From Bacteroidaceae bacterium (GTDB lineage Bacteria > Bacteroidota > Bacteroidia > Bacteroidales > Bacteroidaceae): DNA of 52,911 nucleotides. Numbering within the stretch: position 1 is the stretch's first letter; every line of letters begins with the position of its first letter. The stretch lies in NCBI GenBank assembly GCA_017622815.1, contig JAGAQH010000003.1, forward strand, positions 1 to 52,911, read 5' to 3'. The position numbers and the translations under genes are program-made. Shown in pieces: positions 26,176 to 35,975 of the stretch. The notes below the pieces were generated by a model that did no database searches, was not told the DNA's origin, and was given only the letters and a program-made list of their open reading frames with translations.

Positions 26176-27441
26176 ATGCTATACTATTTATTCCGATATC
26201 TGGAACAATTTGGGATAAGCGGAGCGGGAATGTGGCAGTACATCTCGTTCCGAGGACTGATGACACTGGTACTGAGCCTGCTCATTTCCATGTGGTTCGG
26301 CCAGTACTTCATAAAATGGATGAGGAAACGCAATATCAGCGAAGCACAGCGAGACGAGAGCATAGACCCCTATGGAGTGGAGAAAAGGGGCGTGCCTACG
26401 ATGGGCGGCCTGATAATCATCGTATCCATCGTGGTTCCTTGCCTGCTGCTGGGACGCCTGCGCAACATATACATGCTGCTGATGCTTGCCACCACAGTAT
26501 GGCTGGGCTTCATAGGCTTCATGGATGACTACATCAAACTGAAGATAAACAAGGACGGGCTTCGCCCCATCTACAAACTGGCAAGCCAGGCATTGCTGGG
26601 ACTGACAGTAGGACTGACACTGTGGCTCAGCCCGGATGCTGTAATACGCGAGAACGTGACCATATCGCGCAATGAGACTACAGAAACCGTCGTTTACAAG
26701 AGCGAACCGGTAAAGAGCACCATCACGACCATACCCTTCGTGAAGGACAACAACCTGAGCTACAGCAACCTGTTCTCGTTCCTGGGCAAATACCGCACCG
26801 CTGCGGGATGGATATTCTTCGTGTTCATGGTTACATTTGTCGTCATGGCCGTAAGCAACGGTTCCAACCTGAACGACGGCATGGACGGAATGTGTGCCGG
26901 AAATTCAGCCATAATGGGCATAGCCCTGGCCATACTCGCATACGTATCCAGCCACATCAACCTGGCAGGCTACCTGAACATCATGTTCATACCCGGCTCG
27001 GAGGAACTGGTAATCTTCCTGCTGGCCTTCGTGGGAGCACTGATAGGTTTCCTGTGGTACAACGCCTATCCCGCCCAGATATTCATGGGCGACACCGGCA
27101 GTCTGGCCATCGGAGGCATCATCGCCGTTACTGCAATCATCATACACAAGGAACTCCTGATTCCGGTAATCTGCTTCGTTTTCCTTATGGAAAGTATCAG
27201 CGTGCTTCTGCAGACCAACGTGGCAAAGATGGGCAACAAGCGCGGAAAGAAGTGGAGAGTGTTCAAACGCGCCCCCATCCACGACACCTTCCGCATCAAA
27301 CCCGGACAACTGAGTCCCGACCTGAAGATTCTACTGAACTGGCCTAACGGATGCTGGCTGGAAAGCAAGATAACGACAAGGTTCTGGATCATTACCATAC
27401 TGATGGCCTCGCTTGCCATCGTCACACTTAAAATAAGATAA
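26176..27441 (+). CDS. mraY: Phospho-N-acetylmuramoyl-pentapeptide-transferase
   Basis: 421 aa, polytopic (about 10 TM). It transfers phospho-MurNAc-pentapeptide to undecaprenyl phosphate, giving lipid I. Catalytic motifs: FMDDYIKL (~115), NLNDGMDGM (~233) and GDTGSLAIGG (~305), plus KRAPIHD near the end (HD of the lipid/UDP site). A periplasmic-side insertion (~155-195, ENVTISRNETTETVVYKSE) makes it longer than the ~360-aa E. coli enzyme, as is usual in Bacteroidetes. Confidence 0.97.
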   Translation: MLYYLFRYLEQFGISGAGMWQYISFRGLMTLVLSLLISMWFGQYFIKWMRKRNISEAQRDESIDPYGVEKRGVPTMGGLIIIVSIVVPCLLLGRLRNIYMLLMLATTVWLGFIGFMDDYIKLKINKDGLRPIYKLASQALLGLTVGLTLWLSPDAVIRENVTISRNETTETVVYKSEPVKSTITTIPFVKDNNLSYSNLFSFLGKYRTAAGWIFFVFMVTFVVMAVSNGSNLNDGMDGMCAGNSAIMGIALAILAYVSSHINLAGYLNIMFIPGSEELVIFLLAFVGALIGFLWYNAYPAQIFMGDTGSLAIGGIIAVTAIIIHKELLIPVICFVFLMESISVLLQTNVAKMGNKRGKKWRVFKRAPIHDTFRIKPGQLSPDLKILLNWPNGCWLESKITTRFWIITILMASLAIVTLKIR

Positions 27442-27446
27442 CAGGA

Positions 27447-28781
27447 ATGAGCAAGATAGCAATACTTGGTGCCGCCGAAAGCGGTGTTGGAGCAGCCGTC
27501 CTGGCCCTGAAGAAGGGCTATGACGTCTTTGTCAGCGACATGGGCTTGATAAAGGAGCACTACAAGGACATACTCAATGCCCACGGCATCGAATGGGAGG
27601 AAGGACGCCATACCGCAAGCAGAATTCTCGACGCAGAGGAAATCATAAAAAGTCCCGGCATTCCGGACAACGCTCCCATGGTTGCCGAGGCTATAGCCAA
27701 GGGCATACATATCATAAACGAAATAGAATTTGCCGCACGCTACACCAATGCCAAGATGATTTGCATCACAGGCAGCAACGGCAAGACCACTACAACAAGC
27801 CTGATATACCACATCCTGAAGAACGCCAACTACAACGTAGGCCTGGCAGGCAACATAGGGCGCTCGCTCGCCCTGCAGATTGCAGAAGGATGCACCTACG
27901 ACTACTATGTGATAGAACTGAGCAGCTTCCAGTTGGACAACATGTACGACTTCCGCGCAAACATTGCCGTGCTGCTGAATATCACTCCGGACCATCTTGA
28001 CCGATACGACAACGACATGCAGAAGTACACGGACTCCAAGATGAGAATCATCCGCAACCAAGAGGCAGACGACGCCTTCATCTATTGGGCAGACGACCCG
28101 ATTATCAAGGCAGAACTGGAGAAATATGGTATAAAGGCACAAAAGTGCCCCTTCTCCATCCTGAGCAAGAACGGCATGATAGGCTACATAGACAACGGCA
28201 CCTACACTCTGGAAACACCTACCCCATTCAATATGGAGCAGGAATCTCTGGCCCTCAACGGGAAACACAACATGTACAATTCCCTGGCTGCAGGTCTGGC
28301 CACACGACTGGCCGGTGTAAGCAGCGAGAAACTCAGGGAAAGCCTTGCCGACTTCCAGGGCGTGGAGCACCGTTTGGAAAAGGTTGCCACCGTGGGAGGC
28401 GTTCACTACATCAATGACTCCAAGGCAACGAATGTAGATGCCTGCTGGTATGCACTCGAGAGCATGACCACACCAACCATCCTCATCATCGGAGGCAAGG
28501 ACAAGGGCAATGACTACGAGGCTATCAGGGAACTGGTGAAAAAGAAGTGTGCCGGACTCGTGTTCCTCGGGGCAGACAATAGCAAACTGCACAACTTCTT
28601 CGACCCCATGGGCATACCCACATGCGACACCCACAGCATGAAGGAGTGCATAGAGGCATGCAACAAAATGGCGAAACCCGGATACACCGTCCTTCTGAGC
28701 CCATGCTGTGCAAGTTTTGACCTGTTCAAGAACATGGAGGACAGAGGCGAGCAGTTCAAGGAAGTGGTCCGAAACCTATAG
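27447..28781 (+). CDS. murD: UDP-N-acetylmuramoylalanine--D-glutamate ligase
   Basis: 444 aa, starting 5 bp after mraY. An N-terminal Rossmann-like domain (ILGAAESGVGAAVLALKKG), ATP motif CITGSNGKTTTTSLI (~107), ELSSFQLD (~155) and the C-terminal domain (INDSKATNVDACWYAL and GGKDKGNDY) are all in order. It adds D-Glu to UDP-MurNAc-L-Ala in the cytoplasm. Standard length. Confidence 0.97.
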   Translation: MSKIAILGAAESGVGAAVLALKKGYDVFVSDMGLIKEHYKDILNAHGIEWEEGRHTASRILDAEEIIKSPGIPDNAPMVAEAIAKGIHIINEIEFAARYTNAKMICITGSNGKTTTTSLIYHILKNANYNVGLAGNIGRSLALQIAEGCTYDYYVIELSSFQLDNMYDFRANIAVLLNITPDHLDRYDNDMQKYTDSKMRIIRNQEADDAFIYWADDPIIKAELEKYGIKAQKCPFSILSKNGMIGYIDNGTYTLETPTPFNMEQESLALNGKHNMYNSLAAGLATRLAGVSSEKLRESLADFQGVEHRLEKVATVGGVHYINDSKATNVDACWYALESMTTPTILIIGGKDKGNDYEAIRELVKKKCAGLVFLGADNSKLHNFFDPMGIPTCDTHSMKECIEACNKMAKPGYTVLLSPCCASFDLFKNMEDRGEQFKEVVRNL

Positions 28782-28833
28782 CACGCCGACTTGATATAAC
28801 ACACTACACAAGAACAAAACAACAGACACCCAC

Positions 28834-30081
28834 ATGAATAATTGGAGCAAGAAGAACTTTAAGGAGAACGGACTTATGCAGGGAGATATGGTCCTATGGA
28901 TGGTATTTCTCTCGCTGTGCTTCATATCCATCATTACCGTATATAGCGCTTCCAGCAACATGACCTACACCTCCGGCAAATATTGGGCTCCCGTCATGCG
29001 ACACAGCAGTTTCATACTTTTAGGTATAGGCTTCACGTGGGTGATGCACATGCTTCCGTGCAAACTGTACAAGTTGCTCGGACTGTGCATAACGCTATTC
29101 TCCTACATCCTGCTCATTTGCGCCTTGTTTGCCGGCAAGGTAAATGGTGCATCGCGATGGGTGGGAATAGGTGAAATAACATTCCAGCCAAGCGAAATAG
29201 CCAAGCTGGGACTGGTAATGGCAACCGCCTTCGTACTTAGTGTATTCAGGGACAAGGACGGTGTAAGTTCGTTCGGTTTCAAACTGGCAGCAATAAATAT
29301 CGGCTGTACACTACTGCTCATCGTAACAGAAAATCTCAGTACGGCCGCCATCATATTCGTTGTGATGTACCTGATATGCTTCTATGCGCAAGTATCGTCA
29401 AAGATACTGTCATGGTTGGGAGGTTCACTTATCGGTCTTGCCCTGGCCGGATACTTTACCGCCGTCAACATCCCTCAAAGCACCTTGGACGAATGGGCCA
29501 AAAGCGACGGAATAATGCACCGCGTACCCACCTGGGTGAACAGGCTCAAGAGTAAGAATGATTTGCCACCCAACCCCAAGGATTACGACATCACGAAGAA
29601 CGTACAGGTGACACATGCACAAATAGCGATAGCCACATGTGGCATTACAGGTCGCGGACCAGGCAACTCCATTGAACGCGACTTCCTTCCGCAAGCCTTT
29701 TCCGACTTCATCTATGCCATCATCATAGAAGAGTTCGGCATATTCGGCGGAGGCTTGGTGATGTTCCTGTACCTATTATTATTATATAGGGCGCTACGCA
29801 TTGCCCAACGGTGCAAGTCGCTGTTTCCTGCTTACCTGATAATGGGACTGGCTCTTATGCTCGTCATGCAGGCGATGGTGAATATGGCTGTTGCCGTAGG
29901 CGTGTTTCCCGTCACCGGACAACCGCTTCCCCTCATCAGTCGTGGCGGCACAAGTACTTTCGTAAACTGTGCCTACCTGGGAATAATGCTTAGCGTAAGC
30001 CGTTCTGCCCGCAAGTCAGAAGAGAACGAGACACAAGATAACTGCAATAATGAAGCCGAAGTAATACCTGTTGAAGCATGA
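28834..30081 (+). CDS. ftsW: Septal peptidoglycan polymerase FtsW (SEDS family)
   Basis: 415 aa, about 10 TM segments. SEDS hallmarks: VYSASSNM in TM1, FQPSEIAKLGLV (~112-123), TENLSTAAIIF and the C-terminal GQPLPLISRGGTS. It polymerises septal glycan strands from lipid II with FtsI. The last residues are charged and cytoplasmic. The stop overlaps the murG start by 4 bp (ATGA). Confidence 0.96.
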   Translation: MNNWSKKNFKENGLMQGDMVLWMVFLSLCFISIITVYSASSNMTYTSGKYWAPVMRHSSFILLGIGFTWVMHMLPCKLYKLLGLCITLFSYILLICALFAGKVNGASRWVGIGEITFQPSEIAKLGLVMATAFVLSVFRDKDGVSSFGFKLAAINIGCTLLLIVTENLSTAAIIFVVMYLICFYAQVSSKILSWLGGSLIGLALAGYFTAVNIPQSTLDEWAKSDGIMHRVPTWVNRLKSKNDLPPNPKDYDITKNVQVTHAQIAIATCGITGRGPGNSIERDFLPQAFSDFIYAIIIEEFGIFGGGLVMFLYLLLLYRALRIAQRCKSLFPAYLIMGLALMLVMQAMVNMAVAVGVFPVTGQPLPLISRGGTSTFVNCAYLGIMLSVSRSARKSEENETQDNCNNEAEVIPVEA

Positions 30082-31187
30082 AGGAGCCAAGAATAATAAT
30101 AAGCGGAGGCGGCACAGGAGGCCACATCTTCCCTGCTGTCAGCATTGCCAACGCCTTGAAGAAACTATGCCCGAAGACGGAAATCCTGTTCGTTGGAGCC
30201 AAGGACCGTATGGAGATGCAGCGTGTGCCACAGGCCGGATACAAGATTGTAGGTCTGCCGGTAAAAGGACTTATACGCCCACTGTGGAACCCCAAGAACA
30301 TTGGTATCCTTATGGACTTCCTCAAGAGCAAATGGCAGGTAAAGAAAATAATCAGGGACTTCAAACCCGACGTTGCCGTTGGTGTGGGAGGGTATGCCAG
30401 CGCAGCCACCCTTAACGCCGCCCACGACATGGGCATACCATGCCTTATCCAGGAGCAGAACAGTTTTGCCGGCCTGACGAACAAGACCCTGGCAAGGAAA
30501 GCAAGCAAAATCTGCGTTGCCTACGAGGGAATGGAACGCTTCTTCCCAGCCGACAGAATCCTGCTTACAGGAAATCCCGTACGTCAGAATCTGGCAGACA
30601 TATCTCTCAGCAAGGAAGAAGCCATGGCAGAATTCGGATTCACCTCCGGCAATCCTGTCATACTGCTGATTGGAGGCAGTCTGGGAGCAAGGACTATGAA
30701 TATGAGCGTCCTTAAGTCACTGGAACTGATACGTAACTCAAACATCCAGTTCATTTGGCAGACTGGCAACTACTATAAGGAGAACATCTCTCAGGAACTG
30801 GAAAGATATGGCACGCCAAGAAACCTGTATGTGACAGATTTCATCCGCAACATGGACAAGGCCTATAAGGCTGCCGACCTCGTAATAAGCCGCGCAGGTG
30901 CCAGCAGCATCAGCGAACTCTGCCTTCTCGGCAAGGCGAGCATACTGGTGCCAAGTCCTAACGTCGCCGAGGACCACCAGACACACAATGCCATGGCACT
31001 CGTCAACAAGAATGCCGCCATGATAGTAAAAGATGCCGAAGCAGAAGAAACACTCATCCCCCTTGCCATAAAAACGGTCAAGGACTCTGCCCTGCTAAGC
31101 AGTCTAAGCGAAAATGCATTGTCCATGGCATTCCGCGATGCGGACATCAAGATAGCCGAAGAAATCCTTAAACTCATCAAAAACTGA
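30078..31187 (+). CDS. murG: UDP-GlcNAc:undecaprenyl-pyrophosphoryl-MurNAc-pentapeptide GlcNAc transferase
   Basis: 369 aa GT28-type enzyme that makes lipid II from lipid I on the inner face of the membrane. N-terminal GGGTGGHIFPAVSIANAL (core GGTGGH) binds the lipid phosphate, GVGGYASAATL (~97) follows, and the donor-binding GGSLGAR (~192) and SRAGASSISEL (~272) are present. ORF length is typical. Confidence 0.97.
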   Translation: MKEPRIIISGGGTGGHIFPAVSIANALKKLCPKTEILFVGAKDRMEMQRVPQAGYKIVGLPVKGLIRPLWNPKNIGILMDFLKSKWQVKKIIRDFKPDVAVGVGGYASAATLNAAHDMGIPCLIQEQNSFAGLTNKTLARKASKICVAYEGMERFFPADRILLTGNPVRQNLADISLSKEEAMAEFGFTSGNPVILLIGGSLGARTMNMSVLKSLELIRNSNIQFIWQTGNYYKENISQELERYGTPRNLYVTDFIRNMDKAYKAADLVISRAGASSISELCLLGKASILVPSPNVAEDHQTHNAMALVNKNAAMIVKDAEAEETLIPLAIKTVKDSALLSSLSENALSMAFRDADIKIAEEILKLIKN

Positions 31188-31196
31188 CACACACGT

Positions 31197-32555
31197 ATGC
31201 AAGCAGTATATTTCATTGGTATCGGAGGCATTGGCATGAGCGCCATTGCACGCTATTTCCTTAACACAGGAATCTTTGTGGGAGGATACGACAGGACTCC
31301 AACGCCGCTTACCGAGGCTTTGGAGCGGGAAGGTGCCGTCATCCACTATGAAGACAACGTAAGCCTCATCCCTGCAGAATGCATGCGGAAGGATGAGTGC
31401 CTTGTGATATATACGCCTGCAATACCCTCTACCCACACGGAGCTGAACTACTTCAAGGAAAACGGTTTCGACATGCAGAAGCGCGCACAAGTCCTCGGCA
31501 CACTCACTCACTCGCTGAAAGGTCTGTGTGCTGCAGGTACACACGGCAAGACAACAACATCAAGTATGGCCGCCCACATCCTGCACCAAAGCCATGTGGA
31601 CTGCAACGCTTTCCTCGGAGGCATAACCAAAAACTATGGCACCAACTACATACTGTCTGACAAAAGCCAGTACGTTGTCATCGAGGCAGACGAATTTGAC
31701 CGTTCCTTCCACTGGCTCACACCCTGGGCAACAGTCATAACCTCCACTGACGCCGACCATCTGGATATCTACGGCACAGAGGAGGCCTATCTCGAGTCCT
31801 TCTCCAAATACACCAGTCTGATCGTTCCCGGAGGCTACCTCATCATGCATACGGGCATGAAGATGAAGGCAAACGCACAAGAGGGTGTCACCACATATTA
31901 TTATAGTAGGGAAGAAGGCGACTTCCACGCAGAAAACATAAAGATTGGCAACGGGCGCATTACCTTTGACCTGGTATCCCCCATAGAGAACATCACCGAC
32001 ATAGAACTTGGCGTCCCTGTAGCCATCAATATAGACAACGGTATCGCCGCCATGGCTCTGGCGCAGGTTGCCGGTGTCAGTGCCGACGAAATCCGTGCAG
32101 CCATGCTGAGTTTCGGTGGTGTTGACCGCCGCTTTGACTTCCATGTACGCAGGGATGACATGGTGTACATATCAGACTATGCCCACCACCCCGAAGAAAT
32201 CAGACAAAGCATTCTAAGTATCAGACAACTGTACGAAGGACGCCGCATCAGAGCCATCTTCCAGCCACACCTCTACACCAGGACACGCGACTTCTACAAA
32301 GACTTTGCAGATGCTCTCTCCCTACTGGACGACGTAGTAATCTGCGACATCTATCCCGCACGCGAAGAACCTATTCCCGGCGTGACATCACAGCTTATCT
32401 ATGACAACCTCCGTCCGGGAATGCAGAAAAAGATGTGCCGCAAGGAGGACATACTGAAGCATGTCGACAAGAACGAGTTTGACGTACTGGTAACCCTGGG
32501 AGCCGGCGACATCGAGAACTATGCTCAGGATATAACAAAAATGTTAAGCCTTTAA
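31197..32555 (+). CDS. murC: UDP-N-acetylmuramate--L-alanine ligase
   Basis: 452 aa. N-terminal Rossmann motif FIGIGGIGMSAIARYF, ATP motif AGTHGKTTTSSM (~113), EADEFDRSFHWLTP (~162) and the C-terminal DYAHHPEEIR and FQPHLYTRTRDF blocks are all characteristic of MurC. It adds L-Ala to UDP-MurNAc. It starts 9 bp after murG. No fused or adjacent murB or ddl is present in this cluster. Confidence 0.97.
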   Translation: MQAVYFIGIGGIGMSAIARYFLNTGIFVGGYDRTPTPLTEALEREGAVIHYEDNVSLIPAECMRKDECLVIYTPAIPSTHTELNYFKENGFDMQKRAQVLGTLTHSLKGLCAAGTHGKTTTSSMAAHILHQSHVDCNAFLGGITKNYGTNYILSDKSQYVVIEADEFDRSFHWLTPWATVITSTDADHLDIYGTEEAYLESFSKYTSLIVPGGYLIMHTGMKMKANAQEGVTTYYYSREEGDFHAENIKIGNGRITFDLVSPIENITDIELGVPVAINIDNGIAAMALAQVAGVSADEIRAAMLSFGGVDRRFDFHVRRDDMVYISDYAHHPEEIRQSILSIRQLYEGRRIRAIFQPHLYTRTRDFYKDFADALSLLDDVVICDIYPAREEPIPGVTSQLIYDNLRPGMQKKMCRKEDILKHVDKNEFDVLVTLGAGDIENYAQDITKMLSL

Positions 32556-32559
32556 CTGC

Positions 32560-33297
32560 ATGAAAATAGTCATCAAAATAATTCTCCTGACGGGAGTGTT
32601 GGCATACATTGTCTTTGCCATCTGCACCCTCTCGCGCGACGAAGAGCAACGGGTGTGCTCAGGTGTAGAAATCCTGTTGCTGGATTCCACCGACAACGAC
32701 TATGTAAACACACGCTACATCCAGGGCCTGCTTGAGCAGACCAAAATACCGACAGAAGGTGTGGCGCTCAAGGACATTGACATCAAGAACATTGAGAACC
32801 ACATCAGGAAGAGTCCATACATAGACTCCGTAATATGCTACTACACCCCGGACAACCTGATGTGCATACGCATCAGCACACGAAAGCCCATCATTCATGT
32901 CATGCCAGACAATGGCGAAAGTTTCTACATGGACGCTAACGGCAACGTGATACCGACCAATGTCTTCCTCCTGGACGTCTGTCTGGCAACCGGAAACATC
33001 AGCAAGCAGTACGCGAAGGAGAAACTGCTGGACATCGCAACATTCATAAACAACAACTCACCGTGGAACAAGGATATCCAGCAGATACACGTAAAGGACG
33101 AGAAGCACATCGAACTGATCCCTTTGTCGGGAGACCATGTCATCATCTTGGGAGAGCCGAAAGACATTGCCGACAAGATGCAACGCCTATCCACTTTCTA
33201 TAAAGAAGGACTGGACAAGGCCGGATGGAACAAATACAAGAGCATCAACCTGAACTACGCAGACCAGGTGGTTTGTACTAAGAGAAACAAAAAATAA
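32560..33297 (+). CDS. ftsQ: Cell division protein FtsQ
   Basis: 245 aa, 4 bp after murC. One TM segment (~5-22), then a POTRA-like domain (~37-115, VNTRYIQGLLEQTKIPTEG... IRKSPYIDSVICYYT) and a beta domain (residues ~115-235, VMPDNGESFYMDANGNVIP). FtsQ bridges the cytoplasmic and periplasmic divisome. Divergent sequence, assigned from POTRA layout and position before ftsA. Confidence 0.9.
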   Translation: MKIVIKIILLTGVLAYIVFAICTLSRDEEQRVCSGVEILLLDSTDNDYVNTRYIQGLLEQTKIPTEGVALKDIDIKNIENHIRKSPYIDSVICYYTPDNLMCIRISTRKPIIHVMPDNGESFYMDANGNVIPTNVFLLDVCLATGNISKQYAKEKLLDIATFINNNSPWNKDIQQIHVKDEKHIELIPLSGDHVIILGEPKDIADKMQRLSTFYKEGLDKAGWNKYKSINLNYADQVVCTKRNKK

Positions 33298-33309
33298 AGA
33301 CACTATATT

Positions 33310-34680
33310 ATGGCAGCAGAAAAGGACATCATCGTAGCATTGGAACTGGCGACAACCTCCATCCGTGCTATCGCAGGACAGCGCATGCCCGACGGGACAA
33401 TGCAAGTTCTTGCCTTTGCCGAAGAGAATGCAGCAAACTGTATCCGCAAAGGCATCATCGACAACATTGACAAGACCACACAAGCCATCTCACGCGTACT
33501 TGGAACGATAGGCCTGCAACTTGGCCAAACCATTTCGCGTGTATATGTCGGTTTGGGAGGACAATCACTGCATTCGGTACACAACCACATCCAACGCACC
33601 TTCACCGAGAAGACACAAATCTCCAACAGTCTGATCGACCAGCTCATGGACACCAATCGCGGTGTGGTCTACACCAACTCCGAAATCCTGGAAGTAATAC
33701 CTCAGGAGTACAAGGTAGGCAGCAGAGCAGTCCCCGACACAGACATCGTAGGCATGCAGATAGAGCAGATGGAAGCAAACTTCCTGAACATCATCGCACG
33801 CAAGTCCCTTGCCGAGAACATCGAGAACTGTGTGAACGGCGCCAAATATGAGGTTGCCGAACTGCTCATCACTCCGCTCACACTTGGCGACTCCATATTA
33901 AGCGCCAGCGAAAAGCGTTCTGGCTGTGCGCTGGTTGACATGGGTGCCGACACCACAACAATCAGCATATACTCCAACAACATCCTGCGCAAACTGGTAG
34001 TTGTCCCCATAGGTTCCCATAACGCTACCATGGACATAGCATACTGCCTCAAAATAGATGTCGAAGAAGCCGAGAGCCTGAAGGTAAAATACGGACGTGC
34101 ATGGCTTGAGGATTACGAGGGTGCACAGAGCAAGATCCTGAAGTTGTCCCACGGCAGAGAGACAAACGAAGGCCGTCTCTGCGAAATCATTGAAGCGAGA
34201 TACGAGGAAATCCTCCACAATGTCTGGGCCCAGATCGAAGAGGACAGCGACAAGCTGACCTCTGGAATAATATTCACCGGAGGAGGTGCACAGATCGCTG
34301 CCCTGAACGAAGCCTTCAAGCAGGTAAACAAGAGAGACAAGCAGATACGCATCGTAAAAGGCATGCCCGCAGACATCTGCATGACATCCACCACGTATAT
34401 ACCTGACAACGGACGCACCAGCAACATCCTTTCACTGCTGCTCCACGGCGACCAGAACTGTGTCATATACCAGACAGAAGCCGAAAAGGAAGCCAATGTT
34501 GTTGACCCGACGGAAGGAGACGAGAAAACCACTCCTGACAACACACAGGACACAGACAAACATGACGATCCTGTCAACAATGTGGAAAAAGAGGACGTTC
34601 AGGAAGACGAGAACGAGAACAAGAAGAAAAGGCGTTCATTCTGGCAGATCATCAAGGATGCCGTCACGGACGAAGAATAA
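33310..34680 (+). CDS. ftsA: Cell division protein FtsA
   Basis: 456 aa actin-fold ATPase that tethers FtsZ to the membrane. ALELATTSIRAIAG (phosphate 1), VDMGADTTTISIY (~215), IFTGGGAQIAAL (~320) are visible. After the fold comes a long acidic linker (~395-435, rich in D/E/T/N) and then a basic amphipathic helix, KKKRRSFWQIIKDAVTDEE, the membrane-targeting sequence. The acidic linker is longer than in E. coli. Confidence 0.96.
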   Translation: MAAEKDIIVALELATTSIRAIAGQRMPDGTMQVLAFAEENAANCIRKGIIDNIDKTTQAISRVLGTIGLQLGQTISRVYVGLGGQSLHSVHNHIQRTFTEKTQISNSLIDQLMDTNRGVVYTNSEILEVIPQEYKVGSRAVPDTDIVGMQIEQMEANFLNIIARKSLAENIENCVNGAKYEVAELLITPLTLGDSILSASEKRSGCALVDMGADTTTISIYSNNILRKLVVVPIGSHNATMDIAYCLKIDVEEAESLKVKYGRAWLEDYEGAQSKILKLSHGRETNEGRLCEIIEARYEEILHNVWAQIEEDSDKLTSGIIFTGGGAQIAALNEAFKQVNKRDKQIRIVKGMPADICMTSTTYIPDNGRTSNILSLLLHGDQNCVIYQTEAEKEANVVDPTEGDEKTTPDNTQDTDKHDDPVNNVEKEDVQEDENENKKKRRSFWQIIKDAVTDEE

Positions 34681-34707
34681 CAAAACCACATCTAAGCAAT
34701 CACTATT

Positions 34708-35970
34708 ATGGACTACCAGCAAGATATCAACTTCGACATGGGACTTCCCATCGTGGACCTCCCCAAGACAAACAACTGCATCATCAAGGTCATTGGAGTG
34801 GGCGGCGGTGGTGGCAATGCCGTCAATCACATGTACCGCGAGGGCATACACGACGTTTCCTATGTAGTGTGCAATACCGACAAGAAGGCACTTGACGACT
34901 CGGCCGTGCCCAACCATCTTCAGTTGGGCAGCGACGGACTGGGAGCCGGCAACCGTCCGGAGAAAGCACGCTGCGCAGCGGAAGAGAGCATCGATGCCAT
35001 CAGGGAGATGCTCAACGACGGAACCCGCATGGTCTTCATCACTGCAGGTATGGGCGGAGGCACAGGTACCGGCGCCGCACCTATCATCGCACGATGTGCA
35101 AAGGAGGCCGGCATACTCACTGTAGGTATCGTGACAATTCCCTTTAAGTTTGAGGGCAAGAAAAAGATAGACCAGGCACTTGACGGCGTGGAGGAAATTT
35201 CCAAGCACGTCGACGCCCTCCTTGTCATCAACAATGAGCGCCTGCGCGAAATCTACACTGAACTTACCGTTATCAACGCTTTTGCCAAGGCCGATGACAC
35301 ACTGACCGTGGCAGCAAAGAGCATAGCGGAAATCATCACCATGCACGGCATCATGAACCTGGACTTCGAGGATGTAACCACTGTACTGAAAGATGGTGGC
35401 GTTGCCATAATGAGTACCGGTTACGGCGAAGGCGAAAACCGTGTCACCAAGGCATTGGACGAGGCTCTGAAGTCACCGCTGCTTAACCACAACGACATAT
35501 TCAACTCCAAGAAGGTCCTGCTCAACATCAATTTCTGTGCCGACGACGAGCACAGTTCCCTCATGATGGAAGAGATGAACGAAATCCACGACTTCATGGG
35601 CAAGTTCCGTCACGACGTGGAAACAAAATGGGGTCTGGCCACCGACTCCACTCTTGGCAGCAAGGTAAAGATCACCCTGCTTGCCACAGGCTTCGGTCTG
35701 CAAAGCATAAATGAAATGAGCGCCCACCAGGAGGCCAAGATAGACAAAATCAGTCAGGAGGACCAGGAGCGCATAGAGAACAACGAGGAAAGAAGAAACA
35801 TCTACTATCAGGACGGCAACAAGGTCAACAAGCGCCGTCACCACAATATCTTCATCTACTCGGCAGACAACATGGACAACGACGACATCATCTCACGAGT
35901 TGATGCCACCCCCACTTGCCGCCGCAGCAAGGAAGACCTGAACCGACTGAAAAACGACTGCATCGGCTAA
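34708..35970 (+). CDS. ftsZ: Cell division GTPase FtsZ
   Basis: 420 aa tubulin homologue. GVGGGGGNAVNHMY (~30), the tubulin signature GGGTGTGAAP (~115) and the T7 loop NLDFEDV (catalytic Asp) are intact. The region after the fold (~335-420) contains an E/R-rich stretch and ends TPTCRRSKEDLNRLKNDCIG (catalogued as the C-terminal tail). It lacks the (D/E)(I/V)P-x-(F/Y)LR core of the conserved C-terminal peptide in other phyla. It is the last gene of the dcw cluster; recO converges with only 5 bp between the stop codons. Confidence 0.97.
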   Translation: MDYQQDINFDMGLPIVDLPKTNNCIIKVIGVGGGGGNAVNHMYREGIHDVSYVVCNTDKKALDDSAVPNHLQLGSDGLGAGNRPEKARCAAEESIDAIREMLNDGTRMVFITAGMGGGTGTGAAPIIARCAKEAGILTVGIVTIPFKFEGKKKIDQALDGVEEISKHVDALLVINNERLREIYTELTVINAFAKADDTLTVAAKSIAEIITMHGIMNLDFEDVTTVLKDGGVAIMSTGYGEGENRVTKALDEALKSPLLNHNDIFNSKKVLLNINFCADDEHSSLMMEEMNEIHDFMGKFRHDVETKWGLATDSTLGSKVKITLLATGFGLQSINEMSAHQEAKIDKISQEDQERIENNEERRNIYYQDGNKVNKRRHHNIFIYSADNMDNDDIISRVDATPTCRRSKEDLNRLKNDCIG

Positions 35971-35975
35971 AACCG

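Noticed and set aside
24767-26266. A ~500-codon open frame on the minus strand across murE
   Set aside because: Antisense to murE with intact ATP and DNPR motifs. The frame is a by-product of codon bias in a GC-rich gene.
27066-28634. A 522-codon open frame on the minus strand across mraY and murD
   Set aside because: It crosses two well-supported genes antisense, and shows no start-site context or motif.
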